Source: Ignavibacteriota bacterium
GTDB taxonomy: Bacteria; Bacteroidota; Ignavibacteria; Kapaibacteriales; UBA2268
Length of the DNA stretch: 64,000 bases
Reading direction: 5' to 3'
NCBI GenBank assembly: GCA_019637995.1
Contig: JAHBUQ010000002.1
Span: 945,428-1,009,427, forward strand
This document shows positions 52,463 to 64,000 of this stretch, one piece after another. The notes below the pieces were generated by a model. That model ran no database searches. It was not told the DNA's origin and saw only the letters and a program-made list of their open reading frames with translations. The stretch's first letter is position 1. Every line of letters begins with the position of its first letter. Made by a program: the position numbers and the translations under genes.

Positions 52463-54511
52463 ATGACAGAAAATATTTTAGATAAACTTGAAAAAACTGC
52501 AAAAAACATCTACGATACTAGTACAGCTTCTTTTTGTAATGAAATAGCTATTGAAATACACAACCTTAAGTTTGATGAGGAATCAATTGCTGCTGCATAT
52601 TTTATTAAAGCAAATACTAAAGATGCTGCGATACGAACAATACTAACAAAGTCTTTCGGTGAAGGATTAATTCCTAAAATTGAGCTTCTCCAAAGGTTAG
52701 GCAGTATTTCATTTCCCGAAACACAGAAGAATATTTCCGGTTTAAGAAAATTATTTATTGAGCTCACAGATGATGTCAGAATAATTTTTATTAAGCTGGC
52801 TGAGCGACTTGTCAATCTAAAACACGCCGATAAAGTAAAGCACGACGACATATTGCAGCTGTCGGAAGAAGCGCTTTATTTTTATTCACCGATAGCTCAG
52901 CAGCTTGGTATCAGAAAGTTTTATACTGAACTCGAAGACATTGCTTTCAAAAATCTTTATGAGGATGATTTTAATTACCTTGAGAAAATGATTGAATCAC
53001 ACCGCAATTTATTTAATACTAAAATCAACACTATGAAGCTCGAACTTCAGAAGGTATTGAATAAATATAAAATCAATTTCAGATTTCAGGCACGTGTAAA
53101 AAGACCTTACAGTATTTACAGAAAAATAAAGAAACAGAGAATTCCTTTAGAGAAAATTTATGACTTACTTGCTCTGCGGGTAATTGCAGAAAGCCGCGAA
53201 GAATGCTATATGATATTAGGTGCAGTACATAATAACTGGATACCGATTGAAGGCAGATTCCGAGACTGGATTACATTCCCAAAAGCAAATGGATACCGTT
53301 CAATTCAGACTACAGTTTCAACCCGTAGCGGCGATAAGTATGAAATACAAATTCGCACAGAAGAAATGCACCATGAAGCTGAATATGGCTCATCAGCCCA
53401 CTGGGCTTATAAGCAAGGAGCTGAAATCAAAAAAAATGATTGGATATCCCGTCTGAGGGAATTTCTCGAAAATGATGAATATTTCGATAATCCTTTTGCT
53501 GTTTTTGATAAGCTCAAAAATGAGATGAAACGTGATTATATCAATGTTCTTACACCAAAAGGCGAAATCCGCTCTCTGCCGGAAGGCTCTACTCCGCTTG
53601 ATTATGCTTTTGCAGTTCATACTGATTTAGGCTACAAAACAACAGGTGCCCGTGTAAACGGCAAGTTTGTCAGTGTAAAAACTGAGCTTAAAAGCGGCGA
53701 TGTAATTGAAATTATAAGTTCAAATAATGCTACTCCGTCGCGCGATTGGCTGAATATTGTCAAAACCAACAGAGCAAGGTCTAAAGTTCTACGCTGGTTT
53801 AAGAAAAACGAACAGGATTTATTAATCGCTGATGGTAAAAATACCTGGGAAAAGCTTAAATCAAAGCACCGGCGTAAATTAATCGGATTTGAAGACGAGC
53901 AGAAATTTAAGAGTAATCTTGCAAAAATCGGCTACAAGTCTCTTGATGACTACTACTATAGCATTGCAACCGGTGGAGTGAAATGTACACTTTTCCAACT
54001 TAAAAAACTCTATCCTGATGCTTTCAGAAAGCAGGAATATATCAGAAGAGGATCGTCCGGCACCGGATTTAAAGAACAGAAACCGCAAATCCGTGTGGAA
54101 GGACTTGAAAATATCGAGGTTAAGCTTGCTAAATGTTGCTCACCTATAAAAGGTGAAGCGATAATTGCATATATTACCAAAAAATCGGAATTGAAAATTC
54201 ATTCGAAAAATTGCTTCTACATACAATCGCATGAATTTGAACCCGAAAACTTCAAAAATGCCGAATGGCTCGTCGGTGAGTTTATTCAAATTGTAAATCT
54301 CAAAATTTTCGGAGACAGCTACAGTAAAATTCTATCGCTTGTTGTAGATACTGCAGATAGTCTCAAAGTTAAAATCCTCGACACTAAAAAACTTTCTAAA
54401 GGAAATGTCGAAGGGCTGAATCTGGAAATTGAAATTAAAGAAATTGAACAATTAAATAATTTTAAAAACAAGCTGAAAAATTCAAAATTTGTGGAATCAA
54501 TCAAGAATTAA
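52463..54511 (+). CDS. RelA/SpoT-family (p)ppGpp synthetase with degenerate HD domain
   Basis: The protein has 682 residues, shorter than the usual 720-750. Residues 1-150 occupy the place of the HD hydrolase domain but the HD pair (normally LLHDVVED) reads AAYFIKANTKD, so hydrolysis is unlikely. Residues about 205-315 are the synthetase: KRPYSIYRKIKKQ, KIYDLLALRVIAES, PIEGRFRDWITFPKANGYRS and EIQIRTEEMHHEAEYGSSAHW, with the catalytic Glu kept. A TGS domain (about 385-450; LTPKGEIRSLPEGSTPLDYA), a CC/zinc-finger-like stretch (KCCSPIKGE, SKNC) and an ACT domain follow. It makes the stringent-response alarmone and would depend on another enzyme for its removal. It is in an operon with the upstream transglycosylase. 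Confidence 0.9.
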   Translation: MTENILDKLEKTAKNIYDTSTASFCNEIAIEIHNLKFDEESIAAAYFIKANTKDAAIRTILTKSFGEGLIPKIELLQRLGSISFPETQKNISGLRKLFIELTDDVRIIFIKLAERLVNLKHADKVKHDDILQLSEEALYFYSPIAQQLGIRKFYTELEDIAFKNLYEDDFNYLEKMIESHRNLFNTKINTMKLELQKVLNKYKINFRFQARVKRPYSIYRKIKKQRIPLEKIYDLLALRVIAESREECYMILGAVHNNWIPIEGRFRDWITFPKANGYRSIQTTVSTRSGDKYEIQIRTEEMHHEAEYGSSAHWAYKQGAEIKKNDWISRLREFLENDEYFDNPFAVFDKLKNEMKRDYINVLTPKGEIRSLPEGSTPLDYAFAVHTDLGYKTTGARVNGKFVSVKTELKSGDVIEIISSNNATPSRDWLNIVKTNRARSKVLRWFKKNEQDLLIADGKNTWEKLKSKHRRKLIGFEDEQKFKSNLAKIGYKSLDDYYYSIATGGVKCTLFQLKKLYPDAFRKQEYIRRGSSGTGFKEQKPQIRVEGLENIEVKLAKCCSPIKGEAIIAYITKKSELKIHSKNCFYIQSHEFEPENFKNAEWLVGEFIQIVNLKIFGDSYSKILSLVVDTADSLKVKILDTKKLSKGNVEGLNLEIEIKEIEQLNNFKNKLKNSKFVESIKN

Positions 54512-54635
54512 TTTTTCCACAATGAAAAAACTAATAAAATAATATATTATTAAAAAAGTATATACTTATTGTATTGTAACTTTTTTGATTTTTATTAGTC
54601 TATATATTAAGTATAAATTTGCATAAAGTCCGGAA

Positions 54636-55619
54636 GTGTTTGAAAATAATAAATATGGTCTCACAGGAATAATTATAATGATGTTGATGGTTATGTCATC
54701 GTCAGATATTTCATTTTCGTCAGACATCAAACTTAATGAATCATCCAAAAAAGAATTCTTCAAACCGGTAGTTGAAAAGCTTACAGAGCGTGGAGTTGCA
54801 ACCGAGTTTATTGATAAAATCATTGAATATGAAAATACTGAATTTAGCGACAGATTTGTAAAAATTAATGTTACTGGTTACCTGAACAAGGCAGATTATT
54901 CAAGTCATTATAATAAAACTTCAGTAAATAAAACTAAGCAATTCCTAAAAAGCAATATAAACTTATTAGAATTAGCAGAAATCAAGTACAATGTACCGAA
55001 GGAAGTTATTGCTTCGGTTCTGTGGGTTGAAACTCGTCACGGAAGCTACCTTGGTAACAGCCACGTAGCAAGTGTTTACTTAAGTACTGCAATGTGTTCG
55101 GAGCCACAATATATCGAGATGAACATTAAAAATCTGCACGATAAATTCAAAGGTAGCAAAGATGAGCTTGCACAGCTCGAAACAAGAATTTATGAGCGCT
55201 CTGAAAAAAAATCCAACTGGGCAATTGACCAGCTTGTGGCACTTGAAAAAATCGAAAAAATTTCTCCTGTCCATCCTTTGGATTTGAAGGGTTCGTGGGC
55301 AGGAGCTTTTGGAATATCTCAATTTATTCCTACCAGCTACGTTTCGTGGGCTGTTGATGGCGACGGTGATGGTGAGATAAATTTATACCACCTTCCTGAT
55401 GCAATTTTTTCTGTCGCAAATTATTTAAAATCTAATGGTTGGGGAATTTCTGAAGAGGAAATGCGTGCAGCAGTCTTTCATTATAATAATTCATCCGCAT
55501 ATGTTGATGCTGTCCTCAAACTTGCTGATTTCATTACCGATAAACCCCCGCAGTCGGAAAATCAAGGTTCATTGCCTTACTTAGAAAGACATGATAGAGC
55601 TACTGCCGGAAATGAATAA
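54636..55619 (+). CDS. Lytic murein transglycosylase, MltB/SLT_2 type
   Basis: The start is GTG 54636 or ATG 54678; the GTG version gives the better signal peptide (YGLTGIIIMMLMVMSSSDIS). Catalytic-type Glu132 lies in VLWVETRHGSYLG, followed by SWAGAFGISQFIPTSYVSW, the Ca2+-loop VDGDGDGEINLYH and PDAIFSVANYLKSNGWG, the known order of MltB-like (SLT_2) enzymes. They cleave peptidoglycan between MurNAc and GlcNAc in the periplasm. No lipobox is visible, so it is soluble or anchored by its leader. It is a separate unit from relA, 124 bases on. Confidence 0.88.
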   Translation: MFENNKYGLTGIIIMMLMVMSSSDISFSSDIKLNESSKKEFFKPVVEKLTERGVATEFIDKIIEYENTEFSDRFVKINVTGYLNKADYSSHYNKTSVNKTKQFLKSNINLLELAEIKYNVPKEVIASVLWVETRHGSYLGNSHVASVYLSTAMCSEPQYIEMNIKNLHDKFKGSKDELAQLETRIYERSEKKSNWAIDQLVALEKIEKISPVHPLDLKGSWAGAFGISQFIPTSYVSWAVDGDGDGEINLYHLPDAIFSVANYLKSNGWGISEEEMRAAVFHYNNSSAYVDAVLKLADFITDKPPQSENQGSLPYLERHDRATAGNE

Positions 55620-55854
55620 AATTTCTTTTTTTTTCATTTAATAAATAAGTTTTATCTTCGTTTACACTATTAAGTGAATTGGAATATAATAAAAGTTCTT
55701 AAATTATAATTTTAATGTTACGAAACCCTCGTTTTAAAACATTATAATATCTTAATTTTTTTTATTAATTTTTTTTCCTATTTTTGTTATTGGAAAAATT
55801 ATTTTTATTAAAAAAATAGAATTGACTGATTTATAAACTATTCATTAAAGTGTT

Positions 55855-56621
55855 ATGAGTAAATTTAACCCGTTTAACTCAACAATCTTCAATAAAATAG
55901 TGATGGCAGCAACCGGCGCGATTCTCGTGCTGTTTCTGATTGGTCACTGTGTCGGCAATTTGCAGATATTCCTTGGGCAGGATGTATTCAATACTTACGC
56001 CCATTTTCTGCAATCAACCGGCGAACTTTTGTGGATTGTTCGGCTTGTATTACTTGCAAGCATATTGCTGCATGTAGTAACTTCATTAAAATTGAAGTCT
56101 CTCAACAACTCGGCAAAACCCGAGGGCTACCGCGTAAAGAGCTATGTAAAATCAACTCTTTATTCCCGCTCTATGATTTACAGCGGAATCGTAATTTTCC
56201 TTCTTGCTGTTTATCATTTGCTTCATTTCACTGCTCAGGTAACTAATCCTGAGTATGCGGAGTTTGAACAATCTTATGGTCCTAAACTTAAAACTGAAGC
56301 CCTCATTGAAATGAATGGCGAAATTGTTCCTGTAAGTGCAGGCGATGGTATTTTCCAGCGCCATGATGCTTACAAAATGGTAATCGCCGGTTTCAACAAG
56401 TGGTATATTTCAGTAGTTTATATTTTATTTGTATTCTTTGTTGGATTGCATCTGGCTCATGCAGTTCAGAGTATGTTCCAGACTCTTGGCTGGAATGGTC
56501 CCCGACTCTCACCGATTCTCACAACTTTGAGCAAAGTAATCGGCTGGGGATTATTTTTAGGATTCAGCTCCGTTCCTGTAGCTGTATGGATTTTTGGATT
56601 AGGTAAAGGAGTATTAGGCGT

Positions 56622-56625
<4 letters not shown>
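55855..56625 (+). CDS. sdhC: Succinate dehydrogenase/fumarate reductase cytochrome b subunit (b558 type)
   Basis: The 256-residue protein has five membrane helices with His positions in [29 protein letters not shown] and [10 protein letters not shown], as in the single di-haem b558 anchor of Bacteroidota and Bacillus. It accepts or donates electrons from menaquinone and binds the SdhA/SdhB head to the inner membrane. It overlaps sdhA by four bases. With only one anchor gene this is a type B complex. Menaquinone-linked enzymes of this kind can work as fumarate reductase. Confidence 0.93.
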
Positions 56626-58537
<1,912 letters not shown>

Positions 58538-58538
<1 letters not shown>

Positions 58539-59287
58539 TGAAATTGACATTAAATGTTTGGAGACAAAAAAATAAAGATGCGAAAGGCGACTTTGTTAAG
58601 TATGATGTAAACGACGTTAACGAACACATGTCCTTTCTCGAGATGCTCGACGTACTGAATGAAGACCTTATTACAAAAGGTCAGGACCCCGTAGCTTTTG
58701 ACCACGACTGCCGCGAAGGTATCTGTGGTTGCTGCTCGCTTACTATCAACGGAAGACCACACGGCGAGGAGCAGGCAACAACTACCTGCCAGCTCCACAT
58801 GAGAAAGTTCAATGACGGACAGACTATTTACATAGAGCCGTTCAGAGCAAAAGCTTTTCCGGTTGTGAAAGACCTTGTAGTTGACCGTTCCGCACTTGAC
58901 CGCATTCAAGCCGCAGGTGGATATGTAGGAGTTGGTACCGGACACGCACCCGATGCCAATGCTCTACCTGTACCAAAGGAAAAAGCTGATTTATCTATGG
59001 ATGCCGCCCAGTGTATCGGTTGTGGTGCCTGTGTTGCCGCTTGTCCTAATGGTGCTGCAATGCTCTTTACTGGTGCAAAAGTAAGCCAGTATGCCCTTCT
59101 TCCGCAGGGACAGGCAGAACGTAAGAAACGTGCTTTAGCTATGGTAGAGCAAATGGATAAAGAAGGTTTTGGCGCCTGCACAAATCACTATGAGTGCGAA
59201 GCGGCATGCCCCAAGAGTATATCTGTTAACTTCATAGCTATGCTCAATCGTGAGTATATGAGTGCCTCTATTTTTGGCAAGAAGTAA
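58538..59287 (+). CDS. sdhB: Succinate dehydrogenase/fumarate reductase iron-sulfur subunit
   Basis: The 249-residue subunit has an N-terminal [2Fe-2S] domain ([18 protein letters not shown] and TTTCQLHM) and a C-terminal domain with [15 protein letters not shown] and [16 protein letters not shown] for the [4Fe-4S] and [3Fe-4S] centres. It moves electrons from FAD in SdhA to haem in SdhC. It closes the sdhCAB operon, which ends with the terminator at 59308-59344. Confidence 0.96.
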
Positions 59288-59307
59288 TTTGTGATTTTAT
59301 AAAAATT

Positions 59308-59344
59308 CCGGCTGTCGCTGTTTGTGTGGCAGCCGGTATTTTTT
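59308..59344 (+). terminator. Rho-independent terminator of sdhCAB
   Basis: CCGGCTG (59308-59314) and CAGCCGG (59330-59336) pair perfectly and are followed by TATTTTTTT. It begins 21 bases after the sdhB stop. The whole sequence recurs with few changes at 60711-60754. Confidence 0.9.
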
Positions 59345-59351
59345 TAAATTA

Positions 59352-60557
59352 TCAATAATTTCTGAGGTATAGTCTTATTGCTGACGAATCTGATGCTGGA
59401 AAATAATTGATATTTCTCCCAATAACCGGGTCTTTTTTGGGAATAGTATATTCTGTTATCCTGTCATTCCCTTTTTGACTGCTCCACCATTCATATCGGT
59501 AATTAATCAAAGGATAATAATCATTTATTTTTGTACCATATAATTCAATAGCTAATTCTATTTTGTTATTTTCATAATAATAAACGCTATATGGTATATC
59601 ATGTAATTCAAGCTCAATCGAACGACTAAAATATGGAGGTCCGACTCCATAGCTTCCTTCATATTTGTACGAATATAGTTTCTTTATAAACCTGTATTTA
59701 CTATCAAATGCTAAATTAAGCTTAACTTGGCCACTACCAATATAAATTGAATAGGAATTATCAATTATTCCGTTTGGGAAGTTACTAAAATGAATGTAAT
59801 GGCTAAACTCATAAGGTCGTTCCGTGTCTTTGTCCCGATTTAATAAAACCGGAACTTTATGAATAGTTCTGTAAAAGTTGATAAATGTAAGTATATCAAA
59901 ATCAATAATAGGATGTACAATCCTCAATTTTTTCAGGAGTTCGATTTTCTGACCTTTATAAATGACAAATACCGGATAATTACCCGTAATAAATACAGAT
60001 GTCAGAACTTCAAGTTGTCCATTGTTCAAAGTAACAATTTCGCATTTTGAACTCCCGATAAGTACAGAATCAATGATATGCTTCTCAAAATTTACTCCGT
60101 GTAAGTATATTGTATTTAATGGTTTATCAATGTCCAAGTACAAAGTATCAGGTTTGAAATAAATACTCTTTTCGTTAGGTGGCACATCATCGCCGTATAG
60201 TACATAAATCTTCTTTTCTAAAGTAATTAATCCACTTGGGAAATAAAAATCTATATCGTGAAAGCCAGCTCTGATAGCCATTATCGACAAGAAAAGTAAA
60301 GTATCACTTGTTTGAAATTCAAACTTTGTATTGTCAATTAATATGGAATCAGGCGTGTGCTTTTGAAAATTAATTCCGTAGAATGTTATTAAGTGATTTG
60401 AATTTAGATCACTTAGTATGAGGGTATCGGGATTGAAACGGATATTATCTGATGTTGGTTCTAAATCGGGGTTCTTAACTACCTTCACTGGTGAATCGTC
60501 ACAACCTATTGCTGTGATTAGCAAAAACAATATAAAAAATTGATATAATCTTTTCAT
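59352..60557 (-). CDS. Exported lipoprotein with two IPT/TIG-like repeats
   Basis: I start at ATG 60557 (MKRLYQFFILFLLITAIGCD), which puts Cys19 of the lipobox AIGC in place; the longer frame adds five residues. The 401-residue product has two tandem repeats of about 90 residues: FNPDTLILSDLNSNH with YGINFQKHTPDSILI, and FKPDTLYLDIDKPL with HGVNFEKHIIDSVLI. They resemble IPT/TIG immunoglobulin-like domains of surface proteins. The C-terminal half is Tyr- and Asn-rich with no known domain. It is alone, flanked by duplicated hairpins, and probably sits at the outer membrane. Function is unknown. Confidence 0.65.
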   Translation of the reverse strand: MKRLYQFFILFLLITAIGCDDSPVKVVKNPDLEPTSDNIRFNPDTLILSDLNSNHLITFYGINFQKHTPDSILIDNTKFEFQTSDTLLFLSIMAIRAGFHDIDFYFPSGLITLEKKIYVLYGDDVPPNEKSIYFKPDTLYLDIDKPLNTIYLHGVNFEKHIIDSVLIGSSKCEIVTLNNGQLEVLTSVFITGNYPVFVIYKGQKIELLKKLRIVHPIIDFDILTFINFYRTIHKVPVLLNRDKDTERPYEFSHYIHFSNFPNGIIDNSYSIYIGSGQVKLNLAFDSKYRFIKKLYSYKYEGSYGVGPPYFSRSIELELHDIPYSVYYYENNKIELAIELYGTKINDYYPLINYRYEWWSSQKGNDRITEYTIPKKDPVIGRNINYFPASDSSAIRLYLRNY

Positions 60558-60710
60558 GATATACCACCACATTTATTTACAATATTCAAAAATATGTAAT
60601 TTTTGATTAATTTCAAAATGTTTTAATTAAAAAGTAAATATAAATACAAAAAGCAAATTCACAAAAAAATTGAAGTACCTGTATTTGATTTTGGTCTTTG
60701 TTTATATTAA

Positions 60711-60754
60711 AATTCCGCCTGTCGCTATTTTGGTGCAGCCGGAATTTTTTTTTA
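60711..60754. terminator. Near copy of the sdhCAB terminator hairpin
   Basis: AATTCCGCCTG (60711-60721) pairs with CAGCCGGAATT (60736-60746) with one mismatch and is followed by a T-run on the plus strand. No plus-strand gene precedes it, so its role is unclear; the core CCGxCTGTCGCT/GCAGCCGG is the same as at 59308-59336. Confidence 0.6.
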
Positions 60755-60862
60755 TCAAATTTAAGTAGCACTCAAAATCAAAAATTATTTTAAATTTTCT
60801 AATAATATTTCCGATTAATGTATGTTCCTCTGATTAATATTGTAACTAAAATTATTATTTAT

Positions 60863-60901
60863 TATAAAAAAGCCACTCCAAAATCATCTTCAGAGCGGCT
60901 T
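60863..60901 (-). terminator. Terminator of the pyruvate phosphate dikinase gene
   Basis: AAGCCACTC (60870-60878) pairs with GAGCGGCTT (60893-60901) with one mismatch; on the minus strand a T-run follows. It lies 50 bases after the ppdK stop. Confidence 0.75.
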
Positions 60902-60951
60902 ATTTCATTTTTCATCAGAATAATTAAATTCCGATTGCTAAATCATTCACG

Positions 60952-63822
60952 TTACTTTTTCTTCTTTTTGTCAGTCTTTTTATCCGATTTTTTCTTACCA
61001 GATTTCTTTTCTGCTTTAGCTTTTTTCTCTGCCTTTTTAGCGTCCTTCTTCGAAGGTTTTCCGCTTACTTGCATATCCCTTATAGCTGCACGTGCTGCTG
61101 CAAGGCGGGCAATAGGCACTCTGAAAGGTGAGCAAGATACATAATTAAGTCCGAGTGAATGGCAGAATTCCACAGAAGCAGGGTCGCCACCATGCTCACC
61201 ACAGATACCGAGTTTGATACCCGGACGAGTATCCTGACCCTCTCTTACAGCGTGATGCATAAGAAATCCTACACCTGTTCTGTCTATTGAAACAAAGGGG
61301 TCAACATTGTAGATTTCTCTTGATACATACTCAGGCAGGAATTTACCTGCATCATCGCGGCTCAAGCCAAGAGTAGTCTGGGTTAAGTCGTTTGTACCGA
61401 ATGAGAAGAATTCAGCTACTTCAGCAATTTCACCGGCAGTGATAGCACCGCGCGGAATTTCAATCATTGTACCTACCAAATAATCAAATTTGCAATTGTT
61501 TTCCTGCATTACAGCTTCAGCAGTCTTACGAACGATTTGTTCCTGGTGGCGTAATTCTTTCACATGTCCTACAAGAGGAATCATCACTTCAGGAAGAACA
61601 GATTTACCTTCTTTTAATACATTTACAGTTGCTTCGAAAATTGCACGTGCCTGCATTTCTGTAATTTCAGGGAAAATCAAACCAAGACGACATCCGCGGA
61701 AACCAAGCATAGGATTAAATTCGTGCAATGCTTCAACTCTTTCTTTAACAGCTTTAGCAGTAACACCAAGCTCTTTTGCAACTTCTTTCTGACCGGCATC
61801 ATCGTGTGGCAAAAATTCGTGAAGTGGAGGGTCAATTGTACGAATTGTAACAGGTTTGCCGTCCATTGCAAGGAAAATACCTTCAAAATCTTCTCTCTGA
61901 AGTGGAAGAAGTTTCGAAAGAGCAAGTCTGCGTGCTTCAACATTTTCAGCAAGAATCATTTCACGCATCGGCTGGATTTTACCATCACCGAAGAACATGT
62001 GTTCAGTACGGCAAAGACCAATACCTTCTGCACCAAATGAAATTGCATTTGAACTTTGGTCCGGTTGGTCAGCATTAGTACGGACTTTCAAAGTACGGAA
62101 CTGGTCAGCCCAATCCATAATTTGTTTATAAATCTGATAAGTAGGAGCATCTTTCGGGTCAAGAGTACCGGAAATTAACACTTCAATTACTTCACTTGGT
62201 TTAGTCGGAATGTTACCATTGATTACTTCACCTGTTGAGCCGTCAATAGAGATATAATCGCCTTCTTTAACAACTACATCTTTGCCTTCAACTTTGAACT
62301 GGCGCGTTTTGTAGTCAATCTGTAAAGCACCGCAACCGGCTACACAAACTTTACCCATCTGGCGTGCTACAAGTGCAGCGTGTGAAGTCATACCGCCACG
62401 AGCTGTGAGGATACCTTCAGATGCATTCATACCAGCTATATCTTCAGGTGAAGTTTCGATACGAACCAAAATTACGTCATCACCTTTTGCTTTCCATGCC
62501 ACAGCATCTTCAGCATTGAATACAACTTTACCGCTTGCAGCACCGGGACCTGCATTAAGCCCTTTTGTGAGTAAAGCACCATTTTTGAGAGCTTCGCCTT
62601 TTGCATTGAGGTCAAAAATTGGTCTCAATAGTTGATTTAATTGGTCAGGTTCGATTCTCATTAATGCTTCCTGTGGTTTAATCAAACCTTCATTAACCAT
62701 ATCAACAGCGATTTTCATTGCAGCAAATGCAGTACGCTTACCTACGCGGCATTGAAGCATGTAGAGTTTTTTGTCCTGAATTGTAAATTCGACATCAAGC
62801 ATATCACGATAGTGCTGCTCTAAGATTTCACGAATTTCCATCAAGCCGTTATATGATTTTTCATCAATATCTTTAAGTTCAATAATCGGATAAGGAGTGC
62901 GTGTACCGGCTACAACGTCCTCACCCTGAGCATTCATCAAAAATTCGCCGTAGAAATAATTTTCGCCACTTGCAGCATCACGGGTAAAGGCAACACCCGT
63001 ACCTGAAGTTTCACCCATATTTCCGAATACCATCGCCTGAATGTTTACTGCTGTACCCCATTCTTCCGGGATATTATTAAGTTTGCGATAAACAATAGCA
63101 CGTTCATTCATCCATGAGTTAAATACTGCACCAACTGAACCCCAGAGCTGTTCCCATGGGTCTTCAGGGAAATCCTGTCCGGTGATTTTTTTAATAGCAG
63201 CTTTATATTCAGCAACTAATTCTTTCAAATCTTCAGCAGTGAAATCAACATCAAGCGTAATTCCGCGTGCGTGTTTCTTTGCTTCCAAAATTTCTTCAAA
63301 TGGGTCAATATCGTCTTTTGTTTCTGGTTTTAAGCCCATTACAACATCGCCATACATAGCAACAAATCTGCGGTATGAGTCGTAAGCAAATCTTTCGTTG
63401 CCGGATTTTGCAATTAATCCCTGAACTGCAGCTTCATTCAAGCCGAGATTAAGAATTGTGTCCATCATTCCGGGCATAGAAGCGCGGGCGCCGGAGCGAA
63501 CTGAAAGTAAGAGTGGGTTTGTACTGCTGCCAAATTCAGCGCCCATTTCTTTTTCAACTTTCTTGATTGCTTTTTTAACTTGCTCTTCGAGAGATTTTGG
63601 ATAGTTTTTACCATTTTTGTAGTAGTGAGTGCAGACTTCTGTGGTGATTGTAAAGCCCGGAGGTACGGGAAGTTTCATATTAATCATTTCTGCGAGGTTA
63701 GCACCTTTACCGCCAAGAAGTGATTTCATTTCTGCAGTGCCATCAGCTTTCTTTCCACCAAAATAATATACATATTTTGTCTTGTCCACTGATTTTTTAG
63801 CAACTTTTTTGTCTTTGCTCAT
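60952..63822 (-). CDS. ppdK: Pyruvate, phosphate dikinase with lysine-rich C-terminal tail
   Basis: The 956-residue enzyme interconverts pyruvate, ATP and Pi with PEP, AMP and PPi. Residues 1-350 are the ATP-grasp part ([30 protein letters not shown]), [12 protein letters not shown] holds the phosphorylated His481, and the PEP/pyruvate barrel has [26 protein letters not shown] and the acidic-site Cys in [10 protein letters not shown]. After the usual end (RDMQVSG) comes a tail of 36 residues with 20 Lys (for example [17 protein letters not shown]). The start also has KKxxKKS. Typical PPDK is about 870-910 residues, so the tail is an addition. With a PPi-type PFK in the window it fits PPi-saving glycolysis or gluconeogenesis. 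Confidence 0.95.
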   Translation of the reverse strand: MSKDKKVAKKSVDKTKYVYYFGGKKADGTAEMKSLLGGKGANLAEMINMKLPVPPGFTITTEVCTHYYKNGKNYPKSLEEQVKKAIKKVEKEMGAEFGSSTNPLLLSVRSGARASMPGMMDTILNLGLNEAAVQGLIAKSGNERFAYDSYRRFVAMYGDVVMGLKPETKDDIDPFEEILEAKKHARGITLDVDFTAEDLKELVAEYKAAIKKITGQDFPEDPWEQLWGSVGAVFNSWMNERAIVYRKLNNIPEEWGTAVNIQAMVFGNMGETSGTGVAFTRDAASGENYFYGEFLMNAQGEDVVAGTRTPYPIIELKDIDEKSYNGLMEIREILEQHYRDMLDVEFTIQDKKLYMLQCRVGKRTAFAAMKIAVDMVNEGLIKPQEALMRIEPDQLNQLLRPIFDLNAKGEALKNGALLTKGLNAGPGAASGKVVFNAEDAVAWKAKGDDVILVRIETSPEDIAGMNASEGILTARGGMTSHAALVARQMGKVCVAGCGALQIDYKTRQFKVEGKDVVVKEGDYISIDGSTGEVINGNIPTKPSEVIEVLISGTLDPKDAPTYQIYKQIMDWADQFRTLKVRTNADQPDQSSNAISFGAEGIGLCRTEHMFFGDGKIQPMREMILAENVEARRLALSKLLPLQREDFEGIFLAMDGKPVTIRTIDPPLHEFLPHDDAGQKEVAKELGVTAKAVKERVEALHEFNPMLGFRGCRLGLIFPEITEMQARAIFEATVNVLKEGKSVLPEVMIPLVGHVKELRHQEQIVRKTAEAVMQENNCKFDYLVGTMIEIPRGAITAGEIAEVAEFFSFGTNDLTQTTLGLSRDDAGKFLPEYVSREIYNVDPFVSIDRTGVGFLMHHAVREGQDTRPGIKLGICGEHGGDPASVEFCHSLGLNYVSCSPFRVPIARLAAARAAIRDMQVSGKPSKKDAKKAEKKAKAEKKSGKKKSDKKTDKKKKK

Positions 63823-64000
63823 TTTTATTAAATCCTTAAAATATATAACAAATATTAGTTTTATTCAAATATAGATTACAAAAATAATCATTTTTTTGTC
63901 AATATAATAATGTATTTTAAAATTAACTGGATATTAAAAATAACTATGCTAAAATAAACAATCTTTTATCATTGCAAAATAAAATTTTAAGTATTTCATT

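Larger units (their letters stand above)
60573..60951. other. Intergenic region with two hairpins
   Basis: About 380 bases between the lipoprotein start and the ppdK stop. It carries the duplicated sdh-type hairpin (60711-60754) and the ppdK terminator (60870-60901). The right side of the lipoprotein promoter must lie at its left end. No coding frame of note is present. Confidence 0.55.

Noticed and set aside
55350..55390. DGDGDGE loop suggestive of an EF-hand oddity in the transglycosylase
   Set aside because: This Ca2+-type loop is a standard part of MltB-like enzymes, so it is not unusual.
60818..61144. Plus-strand frame rich in Phe, Leu and Ser, seemingly a membrane protein
   Set aside because: It is the antisense image of the lysine-rich tail of PPDK; AAG/AAA codons read backwards give CTT/TTT.

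Overview
This window is AT-rich bacterial chromosome and reads like a free-living, diderm member of the Bacteroidota/Chlorobiota (FCB) group, perhaps near Ignavibacteria or Kapabacteria. The evidence is a TonB-dependent receptor with a carboxypeptidase-like N-terminal plug paired with a DUF4249 lipoprotein, a b558-type succinate dehydrogenase/fumarate reductase, a DUF5522 protein, several small outer-membrane barrels and the general protein style. No rRNA, tRNA, CRISPR array, prophage or intact insertion sequence was found. The lineage is an inference from gene families, not from a marker-gene tree.

Layout. 1-8.3 kb: end of a YfhO-like membrane protein, an SppA peptidase with an added barrel-like N-terminus, a ClC channel with CBS and RCK-C domains, a TMTC-like TPR membrane protein and an NdpA-like nucleoid protein. 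8.4-19 kb (minus strand): ClpC, an SDR lacking the usual Tyr, an M3 peptidase, a tiny winged-helix protein beside a transposase-like protein, an F420-reductase-like protein and an EF-G of the mitochondrial/spirochaete type. 19.1-20.5 kb: remnant of a heavy-metal RND pump (frameshifted czcA piece) and an intact outer-membrane protein of a family I associate with such pumps. 20.7-32.9 kb: pfp-like phosphofructokinase, DUF2459, greA, ribBA, yajC, rplS, two outer-membrane proteins, a Ca2+/Na+ antiporter, a MATE pump and the TonB receptor/DUF4249 pair.

33.2-43.8 kb is the most distinctive region. It holds an operon of a Tat-exported four-cluster Fe-S protein, a HybB/NrfD quinol-site membrane protein and a 13-haem cytochrome c. 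It also holds a single 949-residue protein with 19 CxxCH motifs fused to a cytochrome b561-like membrane domain, and a divergent arsenic operon (arsR, acr3 and an apparently exported LMW-phosphatase-type arsenate reductase) with a palindromic operator touching the arsR start. The haem proteins probably form a quinone-linked periplasmic electron-transfer route whose terminal enzyme is not in the window.

43.9-49.4 kb is an exopolysaccharide or glycan locus: polyprenyl glycosylphosphotransferase, dolichol-phosphate-mannose-synthase-like enzyme, a GT2 fused to a degenerate phosphotransferase, and a membrane GT2. 49.6-59.3 kb carries an amidinotransferase-fold enzyme, DUF5522, adenylate kinase, two lytic transglycosylases, a RelA/SpoT protein with an eroded HD domain, and sdhCAB. 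59.3-63.8 kb holds a repeat-containing lipoprotein between two near-identical hairpins, and pyruvate phosphate dikinase with a lysine-rich tail. Pfp-like PFK and PPDK together suggest a pyrophosphate-economising glycolysis.
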